From: Corbicula japonica
Taxonomy: Eukaryota > Mollusca > Bivalvia > Venerida > Cyrenidae
Length of the DNA: 64,000 nt
Reading direction: 5' to 3'
Assembly (NCBI GenBank): GCA_038501625.1
Contig: JAZAYU010000260.1
Coordinates: forward strand, 496,001-560,000
This document shows, piece after piece, positions 1 through 11,308 of this stretch (positions within the stretch are counted from its first letter, which is position 1; each line of letters begins with the position of its first letter). Both the position numbers and the translations under genes were made by a program. The notes beneath the pieces were generated by a model. That model had not been told where the DNA came from. It did no database searches and saw nothing but the letters and a program-made list of their open reading frames with translations.

Positions 1-1330
1 CTGTCATGGTTAACATTTGTGCCAAGTTATTTTGAAATCCCTCCATTCATAACAAAGTAACAGCCCGGACAAGAAAATTCTATTTTTAGTAACAGTGACC
101 TTGACCTTCCACCTAAAGGCTTGGGCATGTACGTGACATACCGTCTTGATATGGTGAACAATTATACCCAGTTATTCAAAAATCCAAAAAGAAATAACAA
201 AGTTACAGAGCGGACAAGATTTTGCAAGAAAATTCTATTTTTAGTAACAGTGACCTTGACCTTGGACCTACAGGCATGGGTATTATCACGACACACCACC
301 TTGTCATGGTGAACATTTGTGCCAAGTTATTTTGAAATCCCTCCATTCCAAACAAAGTTAAGGGCAAAGTGTATATTTTTCTTAACACAAAATGTAAGTG
401 AAAAAGGGGCAAAATTTGAAAAATATTGGAAGCAGGGTTATGGGTCTTGTTGGTTATGATGTAGATTTTGATGGTGAAAATATATTTCAAGTTTCAAGGC
501 AGTATCTCAAGTAGTTTTAAAGTTATGGGCAAAATGCATATTTTGCTTAACACAAAATATAAGAAACAAGATATATTCCTATTAAAACTTATGTAAATGG
601 AAGTATCAAAGGGCCATAACTTCTGAACGGAACATGTAAGAGCAAACCCCCCCCCCCCCCCCCCCCCCCTTTTATGCACAACAACATATCAGGCCAAGCA
701 TTGCGGTAAAGTTTCATCAAATTCCCAGCAGAGGTGTAGGAGGAGTTGCGTTCACGAGATATACTCCTATTAAAACTAATGTAAATGGAAGTATCAAAGG
801 GCCATAACTTCTGAACGGAACATGTAAGAGCAAAACCCCACCTTCATGCACAACAACATATCAGGCTAAGCATTTTGGTCAAGTTTCATTAAATTCCCAC
901 CAGTAGTGTAGGAGGAGTTGCGTTCACGAGATATACTCCAATTAAAATTAATGTAAATGGAAGTATCAAAGGGCCATAACTTCTGAACGGAACATGTAGG
1001 AGCGAAACCCCACCTTTATGCACAACAACATATCAGGCCAAGCATTGTGATCAAGTTTCATTCCACCAGTAGTGTAGGAGTTGCGTTCACGAGATATACT
1101 CCTATTAAAACTAATGTAAATGGAAGTATCAAAGGGCCATTACTTCTGAACAGAACATGTAAGAGCGAAACCCCACCTTCATGCACAACAACATATCAGG
1201 CAAAGCGTTGTGGTCAAGTTTCATTAAATTCCCACCAGTAGTGTAGGAGGAGTTGCGTTATATCGAATATCGAACGGACGGACAGGAGCAACTCTTAATG
1301 CTTGTCGCCATTTCATGGCGGGGGCATAGA
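1..1330 (+). repeat. Pearl-like element, right part, with two tandem arrays
   Basis: The segment opens inside an array whose unit carries GTGACCTTGACC (95 and 250, spacing 155). It then passes into another array in which GTTGCGTT recurs at about 745, 917, 1080 and 1252 (spacing 163-172). A run of 23 C lies at 647-669. The segment finishes with a short ACGG repeat (about 1271-1286) and a terminus ending in GGCGGGGGCATA at about 1329. The same first array is found again near 12.0-12.5 kb and 19.6-19.9 kb. The left end is outside the window. The small reading frames here are repeat by-products. Confidence 0.75.
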
Positions 1331-2500
1331 AAAATAATTTAAATATTTAATATATTTTTAAAACGATTAGTTTTGACAATAGACTGATTGAGTGGGGTGT
1401 CTTTTGACAAATGATGATCAGTATGGTGCTGAAACTTATTACCTGGTATAGACTATACAGAATGTATCATCATGTTTGAAAGACATCCTGATCATTATCA
1501 GTCTCTACTAACTGTCAGCTCAAGTAATCAATAGCATCAGCATCATTTTGGTATTGCAGGAGATGATGATTAAATGATTGAGTGATTATCAATGATTTAA
1601 TATCAATCCTCAATCTTGCATTAAAGAGAATTTATATCTTTCATACGCTCTTTACCCTAATTCCGCAATTTGTGCAGTCATTACCTTCTTCAAATCGTTG
1701 TTCCTTTTGTCATTTTATACAATGATTGGTTAGCAGCCCAGACAATGAAGTCTTACTATGAAGATATATATGCTGATATGGGTCTACACTAACTTAAGTT
1801 ATGACCGTCACTTATTTAACTTAAACAACTTTAACAAAACTAAAGAGACAAACATTTAAATATAATACTAATTCAAATAATAAAATTGTGTTTAACTCTC
1901 AAATTAATATTACAAAATTAATAATGAACTTTTATTGACAATTGTTTTTTAAATTTTAATTTGCAAATTTTTTTAAACATGTGGCACAAAAGAAAACATT
2001 ACTACACAGTTATCTAACATGTTAAGACTTCCTGTCATAAAACAACACTTTAACAGATCCTACCAAGTGTGACCATGACACACATTATCAGTTTATCAGT
2101 TTGTTGGTATGACACTTACCAGATTGAGGCCATAAGATCTATAGATTTAGTTGTATTTTAAAGAACAAGCATTATTTTTTTTAATATTAATTAAATTAAT
2201 TTGTTTTTTGTGTCCTTAATTAAAACAATTAAACAAAATTAAATTAACTCATTATCATAAACTTAAAGTTAGTTATCTGAATTTCATTTTTTTCAGACCA
2301 ACTCGTATCTTTTGTCTTTTATTTGAAAGTATTTTTGTTTTCCTTTTACTTATCAAGCATTTTATTTAGTGTGTTTCTCTGGTGATAATAAAATTATAAA
2401 TTAATAACTATCATATACATATGTAATAAGATTGCAAAAAGAATGTCAGATAATAATACAATTAAGACTAGATGTTTTTTTGTGAAAAACACATGTCTCC
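1331..2500. other. AT-rich spacer, no gene seen
   Basis: No open frame of useful length, splice-bounded exon or clear inverted repeat was recognised. The stretch is AT-rich with poly-T and poly-A runs. Confidence 0.6.
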
Positions 2501-2530
2501 CCCCTGCGCCGCCCCCCCCCCTGCGCCCAG

Positions 2531-3085
2531 ACCCCTGTGACCTTGACCTTTGACCTACTGATCCCATAATCAATAGGGTTCTTCTACTCAATAAGGGCTA
2601 TTACCCTATTTAGTTTGAATGCTCTGCTTCAAGCGGTACTCCAGTAATTGACCGGATACGGTTTTTACTCTTCGGGGCCCCTGTGACCTTGACCTTTGAC
2701 CTACTGACCCCAAAATCAATAGGAGTCCTCTACTCAATAAGGACATCCATCGTATGAAGTTTGAATGGTCTGGGTAAAATAGAACTCCTATTATTGAGTG
2801 GAAACGGTTTTCACTCTTCAGGCCCCTGTGACCTTGACCTTTGACCTACTGACCCCAAAATCAATAGGGTTCTTCTAATCAAAAAGGGCTATCACCCTAT
2901 GAATTTTGAAGGCTGTAGTCAACGGTACTCAAATTATTGAGCGGAAACGGTTTCACTCTTCGGGTCACTGTGACCTTGACCTTTGACCTACTGACCCCAA
3001 AATCAATAGGGTTCTTCTACTAAATAAGGGCTGTCATCCTATGAAGTTTGAAGGCTCTGGGTCAAAAGGTACTCGAGTTATTGGG
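2531..3085 (+). repeat. Tandem array, about 145 bp period, 4 units
   Basis: The motif TGACCTTGACCTTTGACCT starts at 2538, 2684, 2829 and 2971 (spacings 146, 145, 142). Between motifs the units share a text about 'CAATAGG.TTCTTCTA' and 'GAGCGGAAACGG'. Each unit holds a perfect TGACCTTTGACCT, which is a DR1-type nuclear receptor site on the other strand. The array is followed by a C/T-rich simple repeat. Confidence 0.85.
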
Positions 3086-3087
3086 CG

Positions 3088-3270
3088 AAACGCATTCTGC
3101 AGTGTCAAATGTATTTTCTGCACTCTGCAGAACCATCTGCACTTTAGACCCCAATGCCCCATTACCAGTACATTTTCTGCATTCTGCGTTCTGCAGGTCT
3201 GTTCTGCATTTTAGACCCCTAATTTGCAGACTTCATTCTGCGTTCTGCGCAATATTCTGCATTGTAGACC
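3088..3270 (+). repeat. Degenerate TTCTGC-rich simple repeat
   Basis: TTCTGCATTCTGC and variants (TTCTGCACTCTGC, TTCTGCGTTCTGC) recur about ten times with 'TTTAGACCCC' spacers. The open frame across it (3048-3338) reads as repetitive peptide and is not taken as a gene. Confidence 0.7.
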
Positions 3271-3419
3271 TTCCCCGCATGATGTCAGTCCTTCTGTCCG
3301 TTGACTTTAAAGCTACGGGAAGCAATATTTTCTTCTGAAACTGTAATGAGAAGTTACCGCTGTGATGGATTTATCTTAAAGCCTCACAGTAGTCACTTCC
3401 CTTCAGTCAGTTAAAAGGT

Positions 3420-3760
3420 TTGTGATTGGTTGCCTGATTCCTACTGTCCAATCGTGAACTAGATATCATAATCTAACGACCTTGAAAAGAAAAACGAGTT
3501 TTGGCTGTCTTGGATTTGCAGTTGTGTTCAAACTGGTGATCTTTCACGAATCACAGAGCACATGCCGGCGTCTAGGCCGTTCAGTTTACGGAATATGACG
3601 ATGTCATTTTTAGCAATTGTTTTTCCGATTGGCCGGCGTATAAGACTACCAGCCAATCAAAAAAATCGTTGCAAAATTTGATACAGGCGAATTCCGTAAA
3701 CTGACCAAAACCATTCGGAAGCATCATGGATGTCAAAGTAAATATTTGAGATGACACATC
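3420..3760. promoter_or_regulatory. Foldback with CCAAT-type motifs, possible promoter
   Basis: A 13 bp inverted pair, CAGTTTACGGAAT (3582-3594) and ATTCCGTAAACTG (3691-3703), encloses an inner pair built on GATTGGCC and AGCCAATC. More ATTGG/CCAAT motifs lie at about 3424 and 3449. This could be a small foldback element, or a promoter for the exons that begin with a splice acceptor at 5360. No TATA box or transcription start can be fixed. Confidence 0.3.
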
Positions 3761-4173
3761 CAAAACCAAAGAAGATTTTAGCGCTAGATCGGTATAAGGT
3801 ACAAGCTGATGGTTGATAATGATTAAAAAATATGTATTTTATGTATGGGCCTTGTGAATATTTCATAGAAGCGGAAAGACACTAGGTAATACCGTAACCA
3901 AAATGTTTTTTTTTGCGATCACCTCATCAATGTCGACTAAAACATTTGGCATGTTTGAGCCGATATGAAACGCTCTAGCAAAATATCGATTTGAGGGAAT
4001 TCCAATCCATTTTCACAACATGTTAGCATAATGTAAGACTCATCTATTGCTATATTGTTTAAGCTAGATTTGTTTGTATAAATGACAAAATTTTTCAGTT
4101 CTTTGATGTCAATATCAGTTATCATACAGTATGGGACCCGCTACATGGGAACCCTTATTTATATTTATATAAA

Positions 4174-5058
4174 ACTAGATGGGTGTTCAGTTGAAAACTT
4201 GTGTCGCCCTCTGGTGCTATGTCGGAATAAAAATGCATGTACAAAAAGGGGCATAACTCAATCAAAGAATTTGGCATCATCATGAGCGTGCATAAGCAAT
4301 ATAATTTGAAAGTTTGATGTAAAAATATTAAGAAATGACAAAGTTATAGCCAACATTAAGTTTTCGTGTAAAAATCCAAGTACAAAAAGGGGCATAACTC
4401 CATTAAATGTGACCTTGACCTTGAGAATACGGCATCATCTCGAGCGTGTTGTCATAAGCAATGTAATTTGAAAGATTGATAAAGAAATATTAAGAAATGG
4501 CAAAGTTATAGCCAACGTTAAGTTTTTGTGACGGACGGACTGACGGACGGACTCCATCAAAGAAGTAGGCATCATCATGAGCGTGTTGTAATAAGCAATA
4601 TAATTTGAAAGTTTGATGTAAAAATATTAAGAAATGACACAGTTATAGCCAACATTAAGTTTTCGTGTAAAAATCCAAGTACAAAAAGGGGCATAACTAC
4701 ATCAAACGTGACCTTGACCTTGAGAATTTGGCATCAACAAAAGCGTGTTGTCATAAGCAATATAATTTGAAAGTTTGATGAAAAAATATTAAGAAATGAC
4801 AAAATTATAGCCAACGTTAAGTTTTCGTGTAAAAATCCAAGTACAAAAAGGGGCATAACTCCATCAAATGTGACCTTGACCTTGAGAATTTGGCATCATC
4901 TCGAGCGTGTTGTCATAAGCAATGTAATTTGCAAGTTTGATAAAGAAATATTAAGAAATGGCAAAGTTATAGCCAACGTTAAGTTTTCGTGACGGACGGA
5001 CGGACGGACAAAGCGATCCCTATGTATCGCCGTTTCTTCGAAAGGGCGACAAAAAATC
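4174..5058 (+). mobile_element. Pearl-like tandem-repeat element (GTCGCCC family), copy 1
   Basis: The element starts ACTAGATGGGTGTTCAGTTG and ends in CTTCGAAAGGGCGACA. Its subterminal GTGTCGCCC and GGGCGACA are inverted. The middle is a tandem array of about 137-163 bp units (ATAAGCAAT near 4290, 4454, 4591, 4753, 4914), some with TGACCTTGACCTTGAG. ACGG runs precede the right end and also occur internally near 4533-4552, which suggests a join of two copies. A second full copy lies at 57559-58451 and a fragment near 56577. No coding capacity. Confidence 0.85.
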
Positions 5059-5359
5059 AAGATGGCAGCGCCCATATATTTTTTCATTTTTGATTTGATG
5101 AATTGGTAATACAACAATTTAGGTATATTTTGATAATAATATAAAAACTATTGAGGGTTTATGTATCATTTATAAATGAATGCATTCAATACGCCTTAAT
5201 TCGACCGTTTTTTATTAAATTATTTGAAATGTTCTGATTTGGTATGTTTTCCAGCAAAACATGCTTATATTTTCAGTTGCATTTAACGATTAACAATTGC
5301 AAACACTAAAATTAAATTATTTACACATTTAATAATAAAATTATATATTTTATTTCCAG

Positions 5360-5940
5360 ATCCATGTCATCAGAAGATCTCTTTCTAGATTCAGATGCTG
5401 AGACCCAGCCACCGGAACCGGTATATGACATAACATCAGACTCTGACTCCTGCCAAGTCAACAGTCAAGAAGATATTAATTACTCTAGTTACAACTTGAC
5501 CTTCGCATCCATCCGTGAAAACTTGACCTTCGCATCCATCCGTGAAAGATATCCTGATTTAACTGAAGCTCAGGTATACAAAAGCATTTATCTTCCACCT
5601 ATTTATTCACCATAATCCATATTCAGTATATACAAAACCAAATGTAAAGTATAGACAGCACCTGTTATACTTAAGAATTTTTGTACAAAGATGCAAAATA
5701 AAAATTATGGTACTGAAGTATAAGCTCTTTACATTTTTGGTGATATGTATCACTCCAGTCAGCACTCCAATCACATGAAAAAGAATCAGACAGTTGCAGC
5801 CTTGATTTTGGCAGTTTGGATGATTCACCAGTGAAGCGCCAATAATATCTAGGTGGAAACAAAGAAAGAGAGGCAAGACTGCACTATCTAGCGGCAGTTC
5901 CCATCCTGTGACCCCCTTACCTAACACCAAAGTAGCTAAG
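5360..5940 (+). pseudogene. Unidentified acidic coding fragment, two exons
   Basis: Exon A (5360-5573) follows a good acceptor (TATTTCCAG). Its ATG at 5364 opens a 70-codon acidic, Ser/Asp-rich stretch that ends in phase 0 at a GTATAC donor. It contains a perfect 27 bp tandem duplication (5493-5519, 5520-5546) that repeats NLTFASIRE. Exon B (5759-5940) follows CACTCCAG and reads on in phase 0 to SPVKRQ, then hits TAA. One frame over, the rest of the exon is open and basic (RWKQRKRGKTALSSGSS) up to a GTAAAA donor, so a one-base indel is likely near 5848. It may be a 5' part of the hAT-like gene downstream or a separate fragment. I see no known domain. Confidence 0.45.
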
Positions 5941-6501
5941 GTAAAATATTTTATATTTCTAAGTCAGTGCTTTTAGTAATAAACATATACAACATGTTCA
6001 TTATCTTTTTTCCCATCACTGTATGGAATTATTTTATAACTTTGAGATCATATTTGTTGTTCAGCATATAAAGTGTAGAGTTGCATTTCTTAATAATATA
6101 CATGTACTAGTAGTGCTGATAATTATGCATGTGGGATATTCAACTTGTTCACACTTCCTGTACAGAAACATATTTTCTACATGCCTTATCTAGGTTGGCA
6201 CTACGTTTTTAAGATTTGTAGCTTATGCTGGGGGACATTTTAAAACTTTATTTATAAAGGCTTGAATCATCCAAAATAGAAGAAATTAGAAATGAAAAAG
6301 GTTAGGGTTTTTTTAATATCTAAAATTTATGTTTTGGAAAAATATAATTTGAAAATCATAGGTTTTAAATCACATTGGTTATTTTTGGCTACTTGTTATA
6401 CCAGCAAAGCAAATATTTTAGATAATGTAAGCTGGAAATGATACACGATATTGTATACATGTACCAGGTAAATGACAATGCAACTCTGTGGATGCTGAAT
6501 A

Positions 6502-6601
6502 ATGGCGGACGGTGCTATTGCCGGTCCCGTCCGTAAAAAACAAAAGAAGTCTACTGACCGCAGGCAGTCCACTATAGCCCAGTTATGGGCAAAACCTATT
6601 G
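6502..6601 (+). pseudogene. hAT-derived gene, candidate first coding exon
   Basis: ATG at 6502 (context AATAATGG, in-frame stop just upstream) opens MADGAIAGPVRKKQKK, followed by QSTIAQLWAKPI, and ends in phase 1 at a GTAAAG donor. A basic start followed by a short Q..I..LW motif is common at the N-terminus of hAT-like proteins. No acceptor AG lies just before the coding part, which supports this as a first exon. It also makes linkage to the 5360-5940 exons doubtful. Confidence 0.55.
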
Positions 6602-6916
6602 GTAAAGTTAATAAATAATATGTAAACTGTGATTTAGTCAATGTATGTATACATGTCATTTACTTCTGAAACGATTATATTCAGCCTAAAATACCACAGC
6701 ATTGTGAAGCCTGATTCACCAACTTCTTGTCAAAGTTAAATAAATTCATATTTCAGGCTTATAATAAACATATAAAACAACATGTCACACAAATGCACAA
6801 GTCAAAATTAGTTGAAAATTACATTAAATAGAAATATTCCAATACATGTATATCTACGGGAAATTATTTATAACGAAAATTACATAATGATAGAAATATT
6901 CATATTGTCATTTCCC

Positions 6917-8485
6917 TAGGCCTAAAAAAAAAATAGTTTTGTTTCTGGTGGCCCGACCGACCCTACTTTTTTACCGCCGACCGTAACTTTTTTTTGACTC
7001 GGAAAAATATATTCGATGCATCGTTGTGGTCTTAGGTCGTCATGGATCGATTGGCCGAAGACGACAACGATATTTTGTAACGTCGAGATTTTGTTCATTT
7101 TGTTTAATTCGACAACGACGTTTTGTTTTATTCGTCTGCGAAAATCACAACCGCCGTAGTAAATAATCATGGCGGCCAGCGTTACCGATAAAAAATATTT
7201 ATTCTTTTAATTTTGATCTGCCGACGATTTCATCGAAGACATACGGAAGCAAATTGATTAAGATTTCGGTTCAAGATGCAGACGTGATACGATGAAAATC
7301 CAAAATCATTGAATTTTGGCGCAAGGAGTTTACGATCTCGGACTTTAATATGGTGAAATAAATGACAAAAAGCACTTATCAAATTATTAAACTCAGCTTT
7401 GGTGGTAGTGATAAACCTTTTACCATCATTGAAGGGTTATAATTTAATTTGATTATGTGTTGATTGCAACAATATCATGAAAGTAAATCTGTAGATGACT
7501 TTGGTACATATTGAAAATGTGGTGTGCTTTATGGCTGAGAAAAGTGATAGACCTAGGTAAGAAAATTACATATATAAAACTTTTTTTTTTCAAACATGGG
7601 CAAATCTTCAATACCTTTGCATTAAAAAAACTTACGGTATTATGCAAGGTACATGGATACAATTCTTATTATTTAGAAAATCTAAAATTTATGAAAATAA
7701 TATGTTAAAATATTTATGGATATAGTAAATAGATCTACACTTTTACTAAAACTGCAATTTAAATATATAATATAAGTTGATGTCATGAAATACAGTCTTA
7801 GCAGGCTGATTTTAGATCTACACTGTATACCCATATGATTTTTTATGTATCTTTTTTGTATCTGGAGTAAAAGGTTAATACAACTAAAGGTTAGTAAAGA
7901 CTAAAGTTATTCACATACAATTTTGATTTCAGAATCTTGTTCCGTCTCACATTATTAAATGACCATTGTTAATGTTGTATGTTGGTATGAACCACATTTG
8001 GAGATAGTGGATTTTTTTATTGTCTGTCACTTGAAAAATCTCACAAATGTGCTATTTAAAAGCAATGGTCAGCTGAAGTTGATATTTTGTCAGAAACTAT
8101 TCAAGCTTAACAGTTTTCTAGTTATGTAAAGAATAAAACAGGTTGACTGAAATGGTTTTGGTGTTAATTTTGATATTCCCTCAATAGCGAGAATATACAT
8201 GCTGTAATATACATGAATAACAATGGAAACAATTTTAAAGTTTAATTTTTATTTTCAAGTATTTGTGTTCATTACAAACATTACAAGAACATAAAAACAT
8301 ATACTTATCAGTTATTATTTTTTGAGCTATTGACATAAAAACAACATGTTAAGAATAACAAGCTTAACCCTTTTATCCATTAATAATTAATAAAAACAAA
8401 ACAAAACAAAAAAAAAAGCCTACCTACCGACCCTGTTTTTTTTGGCTACGCCACCAGAAACACAAGTATTTTTTTGTTAGGCCCT
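6917..8485. mobile_element. TIR element without transposase
   Basis: The left end TAGGCCTAAAAAAAAAATAG..TTTCTGGTGGC is mirrored at the right end, whose reverse complement reads TAGGGCCTAAC..AAAAAAATACTTGTGTTTCTGGTGGC. The next stretch of each arm also pairs loosely (CCGACC..CCTAC against GGGTCGGTAGG). No target duplication is clear. It sits in the intron between the 6502-6601 and 8680-8780 exons. A minus-strand frame at 6922-7170 shows no recognisable domain. Confidence 0.65.
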
Positions 8486-8679
8486 ATTGCCTTGGAGGCA
8501 AGCTGCCTTTTAACTGGTAGGATTGAAGTTACAAACACAGGTTGTTTGATTTCCCCTGGAACGCTATTAGGTTTGTAGCAGTGTTCAGTATTGTCTGCAA
8601 ACACATTAAAATTGATTTTTAAAAAACAAGCTAGTTATCAAAGGTTTTCGTTGAAAAACCTGATTAATTACTGTTACAG

Positions 8680-8780
8680 TCCAACTACAAGCCACTACCA
8701 CTCCGTCTGATGAAGGTGAAGGCAGCCAGCTGTGTAAACATGCTCCAGAGGATAGTCATCCTGACAATATAGACCCCAAG
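8680..8780 (+). pseudogene. hAT-derived gene, second coding exon
   Basis: The acceptor CTGTTACAG completes the split Val codon, and the exon runs VQLQATTTPSDEGEGSQLCK to DNIDPK, closing in phase 0 at CCCAAG|GTTTTT. The peptide is a low-complexity acidic linker. Phase agreement with both neighbours is the main evidence. Confidence 0.6.
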
Positions 8781-8994
8781 GTTTTTTATTAATTAAATTT
8801 ACCACTTTGTGGTAATTTTAAGTCATTTATATGGGATTTCATGGTAATATTCAATTGCAATGAAAAAGAGGCATTGAACAATTTGCAATAAATATGGGAA
8901 ACTAAATAAAACATTTTTAATAAAAGTACACACTGTAGATATGTAAATAATAATATTTTAAATAATAATAAATATTAAAACAACTCAGTAGAAG

Positions 8995-10336
8995 TAGTGT
9001 TGCAGAATCGGACAAATATCATAATCGATTATCAAATCGAAATTCCTAGAAGAAATCGATTTAAATCGGAAAATAATCGAAAACTTTGGCACAGGCTTTG
9101 AAGGTTAATGCCTGTATTTTGCTATGCACCTTTAATGTTTAATTATGTTCTATAAACTTGCTACTTTAAATGTAAATAAGACAATTGAGAGAATCAATTC
9201 AATTAAACACTATACAGTCATTATATAAATAACAGAACCTACATTCTTGTACAGCTATAATGTTAACTTGAAAATCTACAGAAGATTAGTCTGGGTGCTA
9301 TGTTGTGTGACATGAATGCTTTGCCCTATTTTGGGGGTTAGTTTTCTCAAAAACTAATTATGTAAAGGACTACAAATACACTGTGACAAGCAGCAAGCTG
9401 CAATTTCAAAGGCATTGAAAAGTATGAGCAAAATAATACAGTGCTTTTTTCTGCGAGAAATCAAGAACAAAAATACATAAACTAAGTACTTTAAATTCTG
9501 CTGGTAAAATTTCCATGCTAGTTTTGTTTCATAAGTTGAAGCAGAATTCTAATAGAATTCAGTATGAAAGTGCATCAACATGATCTTGGATTGATGACTG
9601 AACATGTTCAATTGTTAATGCATTTGTAAATTATGATAGCATCACATACAGATGTAATCCCATTTGGTAGTAAAGTATTATAAATAATCACTATTCAAGA
9701 GACAACTCCACCCTTTAACTTGAACCAATTTGCTAACAATTTCAGACACAATCATAGTATTGGGATATTGGATGCAAATCATGAACAATCATTGGCTGGA
9801 ATCATTTGCCACTTCCAATGTGATTTCATTGATAAGAACCAATTTATGAAACAGCTTAGTGCATCATTCACAAAATGGTAGTAGCTTACAAAATTACCCC
9901 TTACTGTTGTGTGCTTGCTGCCACTTTTAACATAAAATTTGGAGTTTTAAAGATAAAATATAACATCTTTCAATTATTTTTTTTCATGTACTAAACATTG
10001 AATGAAAATAGGATGAAAGAACAATGCTTTGCAAAAAATATATCCAGTCAAAAGTGGAACAAATAAAATTTGTGTGCATCAAAATGCAAAAATCTGCACC
10101 TATTTGAATCCCTGCAACCCCCAAAACAGGTTGTAAATGGAAAAAAATACCTACAAGATCAACAAAATTTATGACTTGTACAAATAAATGACTACAATAT
10201 GCCTTATTATGCTGTACTTAACTGACAGTGGTAAACATCAATATAAATCGATTATGAGGGAATGACATCGATTATCAAATCGAAAAGGCTTTCGTAGACG
10301 ATTAAGCGATTTTAACCGATAATCGTTACATCACTA
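8995..10336. mobile_element. Non-autonomous hAT element with 8 bp duplication
   Basis: The insertion is bracketed by perfect 8 bp direct repeats AGTAGAAG (8987-8994 and 10337-10344). The left end TAGTGTTGCAGAATCGG pairs with the right end, whose reverse complement begins TAGTGATGTAACGATTATCGG. Subterminal ATCGATTATCAAATCGA motifs occur in inverted copies near both ends. The 8 bp duplication and the TAGTG tip are typical of the hAT superfamily. It is 1,342 bp, has no transposase frame, and lies in the intron before the zinc-finger exon of the hAT-derived gene. Confidence 0.9.
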
Positions 10337-10583
10337 AGTAGAAGTATATAATAAAGTTAGTAGTGTAAAAATACAAGCTTAGAGGCATTATTTGTAGTGA
10401 ATATATATATATTTCATATATTGTATTATATCACAGACATCTGTAAGGTGTTCATAGATATAGAATTTAATTCAATTAAACACCAGAATAGAACATGTAA
10501 ATATTTAACACATATCCCACTTCATGTTTTGACTACATAAATGGTAGGTACTGTGATTTATTTCACACCTAAATGTTTTTCAG

Positions 10584-11185
10584 GTAAATAATAATAACAA
10601 TGGTGAAGTCCCAATCCCCTGCAAAGATCCAGTGAAGAAAAATGTGAGCAGTGAAGGCCAAATCCCCTGCAAAGATCTAGAGAAGAGACATGTGAGCGGT
10701 CTCACTGTTTCTCAAGGCAAGCAGATACTCACAGAATATTTTGATCAGCCATCTGAATCTGTTCACAACTATTATGTCTGCCAGCATACATGTCACAATT
10801 TTTCAGACCATGAAAAGAAACGGTTACAAGAGAACAGAGCCAGCCAGAAAGCAACCCAGAAACAGATGAAAAAAAGTATTGAAATATTTAAGCACAAATG
10901 GCTTACAGATATAGATACATCATTTTGTGAGAAGACTGGAGTTTGGTGGCTTGTGTATGTGGAGGGTGAGGGCATGTACTGCCTTCTGTGTAGAATTCAT
11001 AACACTAAAAACAAATTTAACAAACAATGTGTATTTAATCAGACTCCATCAACAAATTAAAGTAAGCGTAGTGCCATCACTGATCATACCAAGAACACAG
11101 GACATCTGAGCATATTGACATGTGAGTTGGAACGGAGAAACTCCAGTATAGCACAGCAGCATAGGGAGGTCCAAGAGACAAAAGA
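10584..11185 (+). pseudogene. hAT-derived gene, zinc-finger exon (with stop)
   Basis: The exon follows TTTTTCAG and is in phase 0. A near repeat of IPCKD occurs early. FKHKWLTDIDTSF, then VWWLVY, then MYCLLC.IH, fits the TTF-type zinc finger found ahead of hAT cores in ZNF862-like proteins. A TAA at 11058-11060 cuts the frame, but the same frame continues sensibly (SKRSAITDHTKNTGHL, the expected 'DH..S..H' end of the finger) to VQETKD at about 11185. There it is interrupted by a mobile element and resumes after 14780 at TFNAFQACYWLAKEEIAN. Confidence 0.75.
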
Positions 11186-11308
11186 CAAGAGCTATCACTG
11201 AAGGTGATTAATACCCCCGCAATACAGCTTTGTCAGAGTATACAGAAATAATGTTCGCATCTTTTTAAAATGCGACACAAATTGTGCATGTATGTCATCT
11301 ATATATAA

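Noticed and set aside
5607..5930. 107-codon minus-strand frame
   Set aside because: Antisense to the exon at 5759-5940, and most of it spans the intron; no domain.
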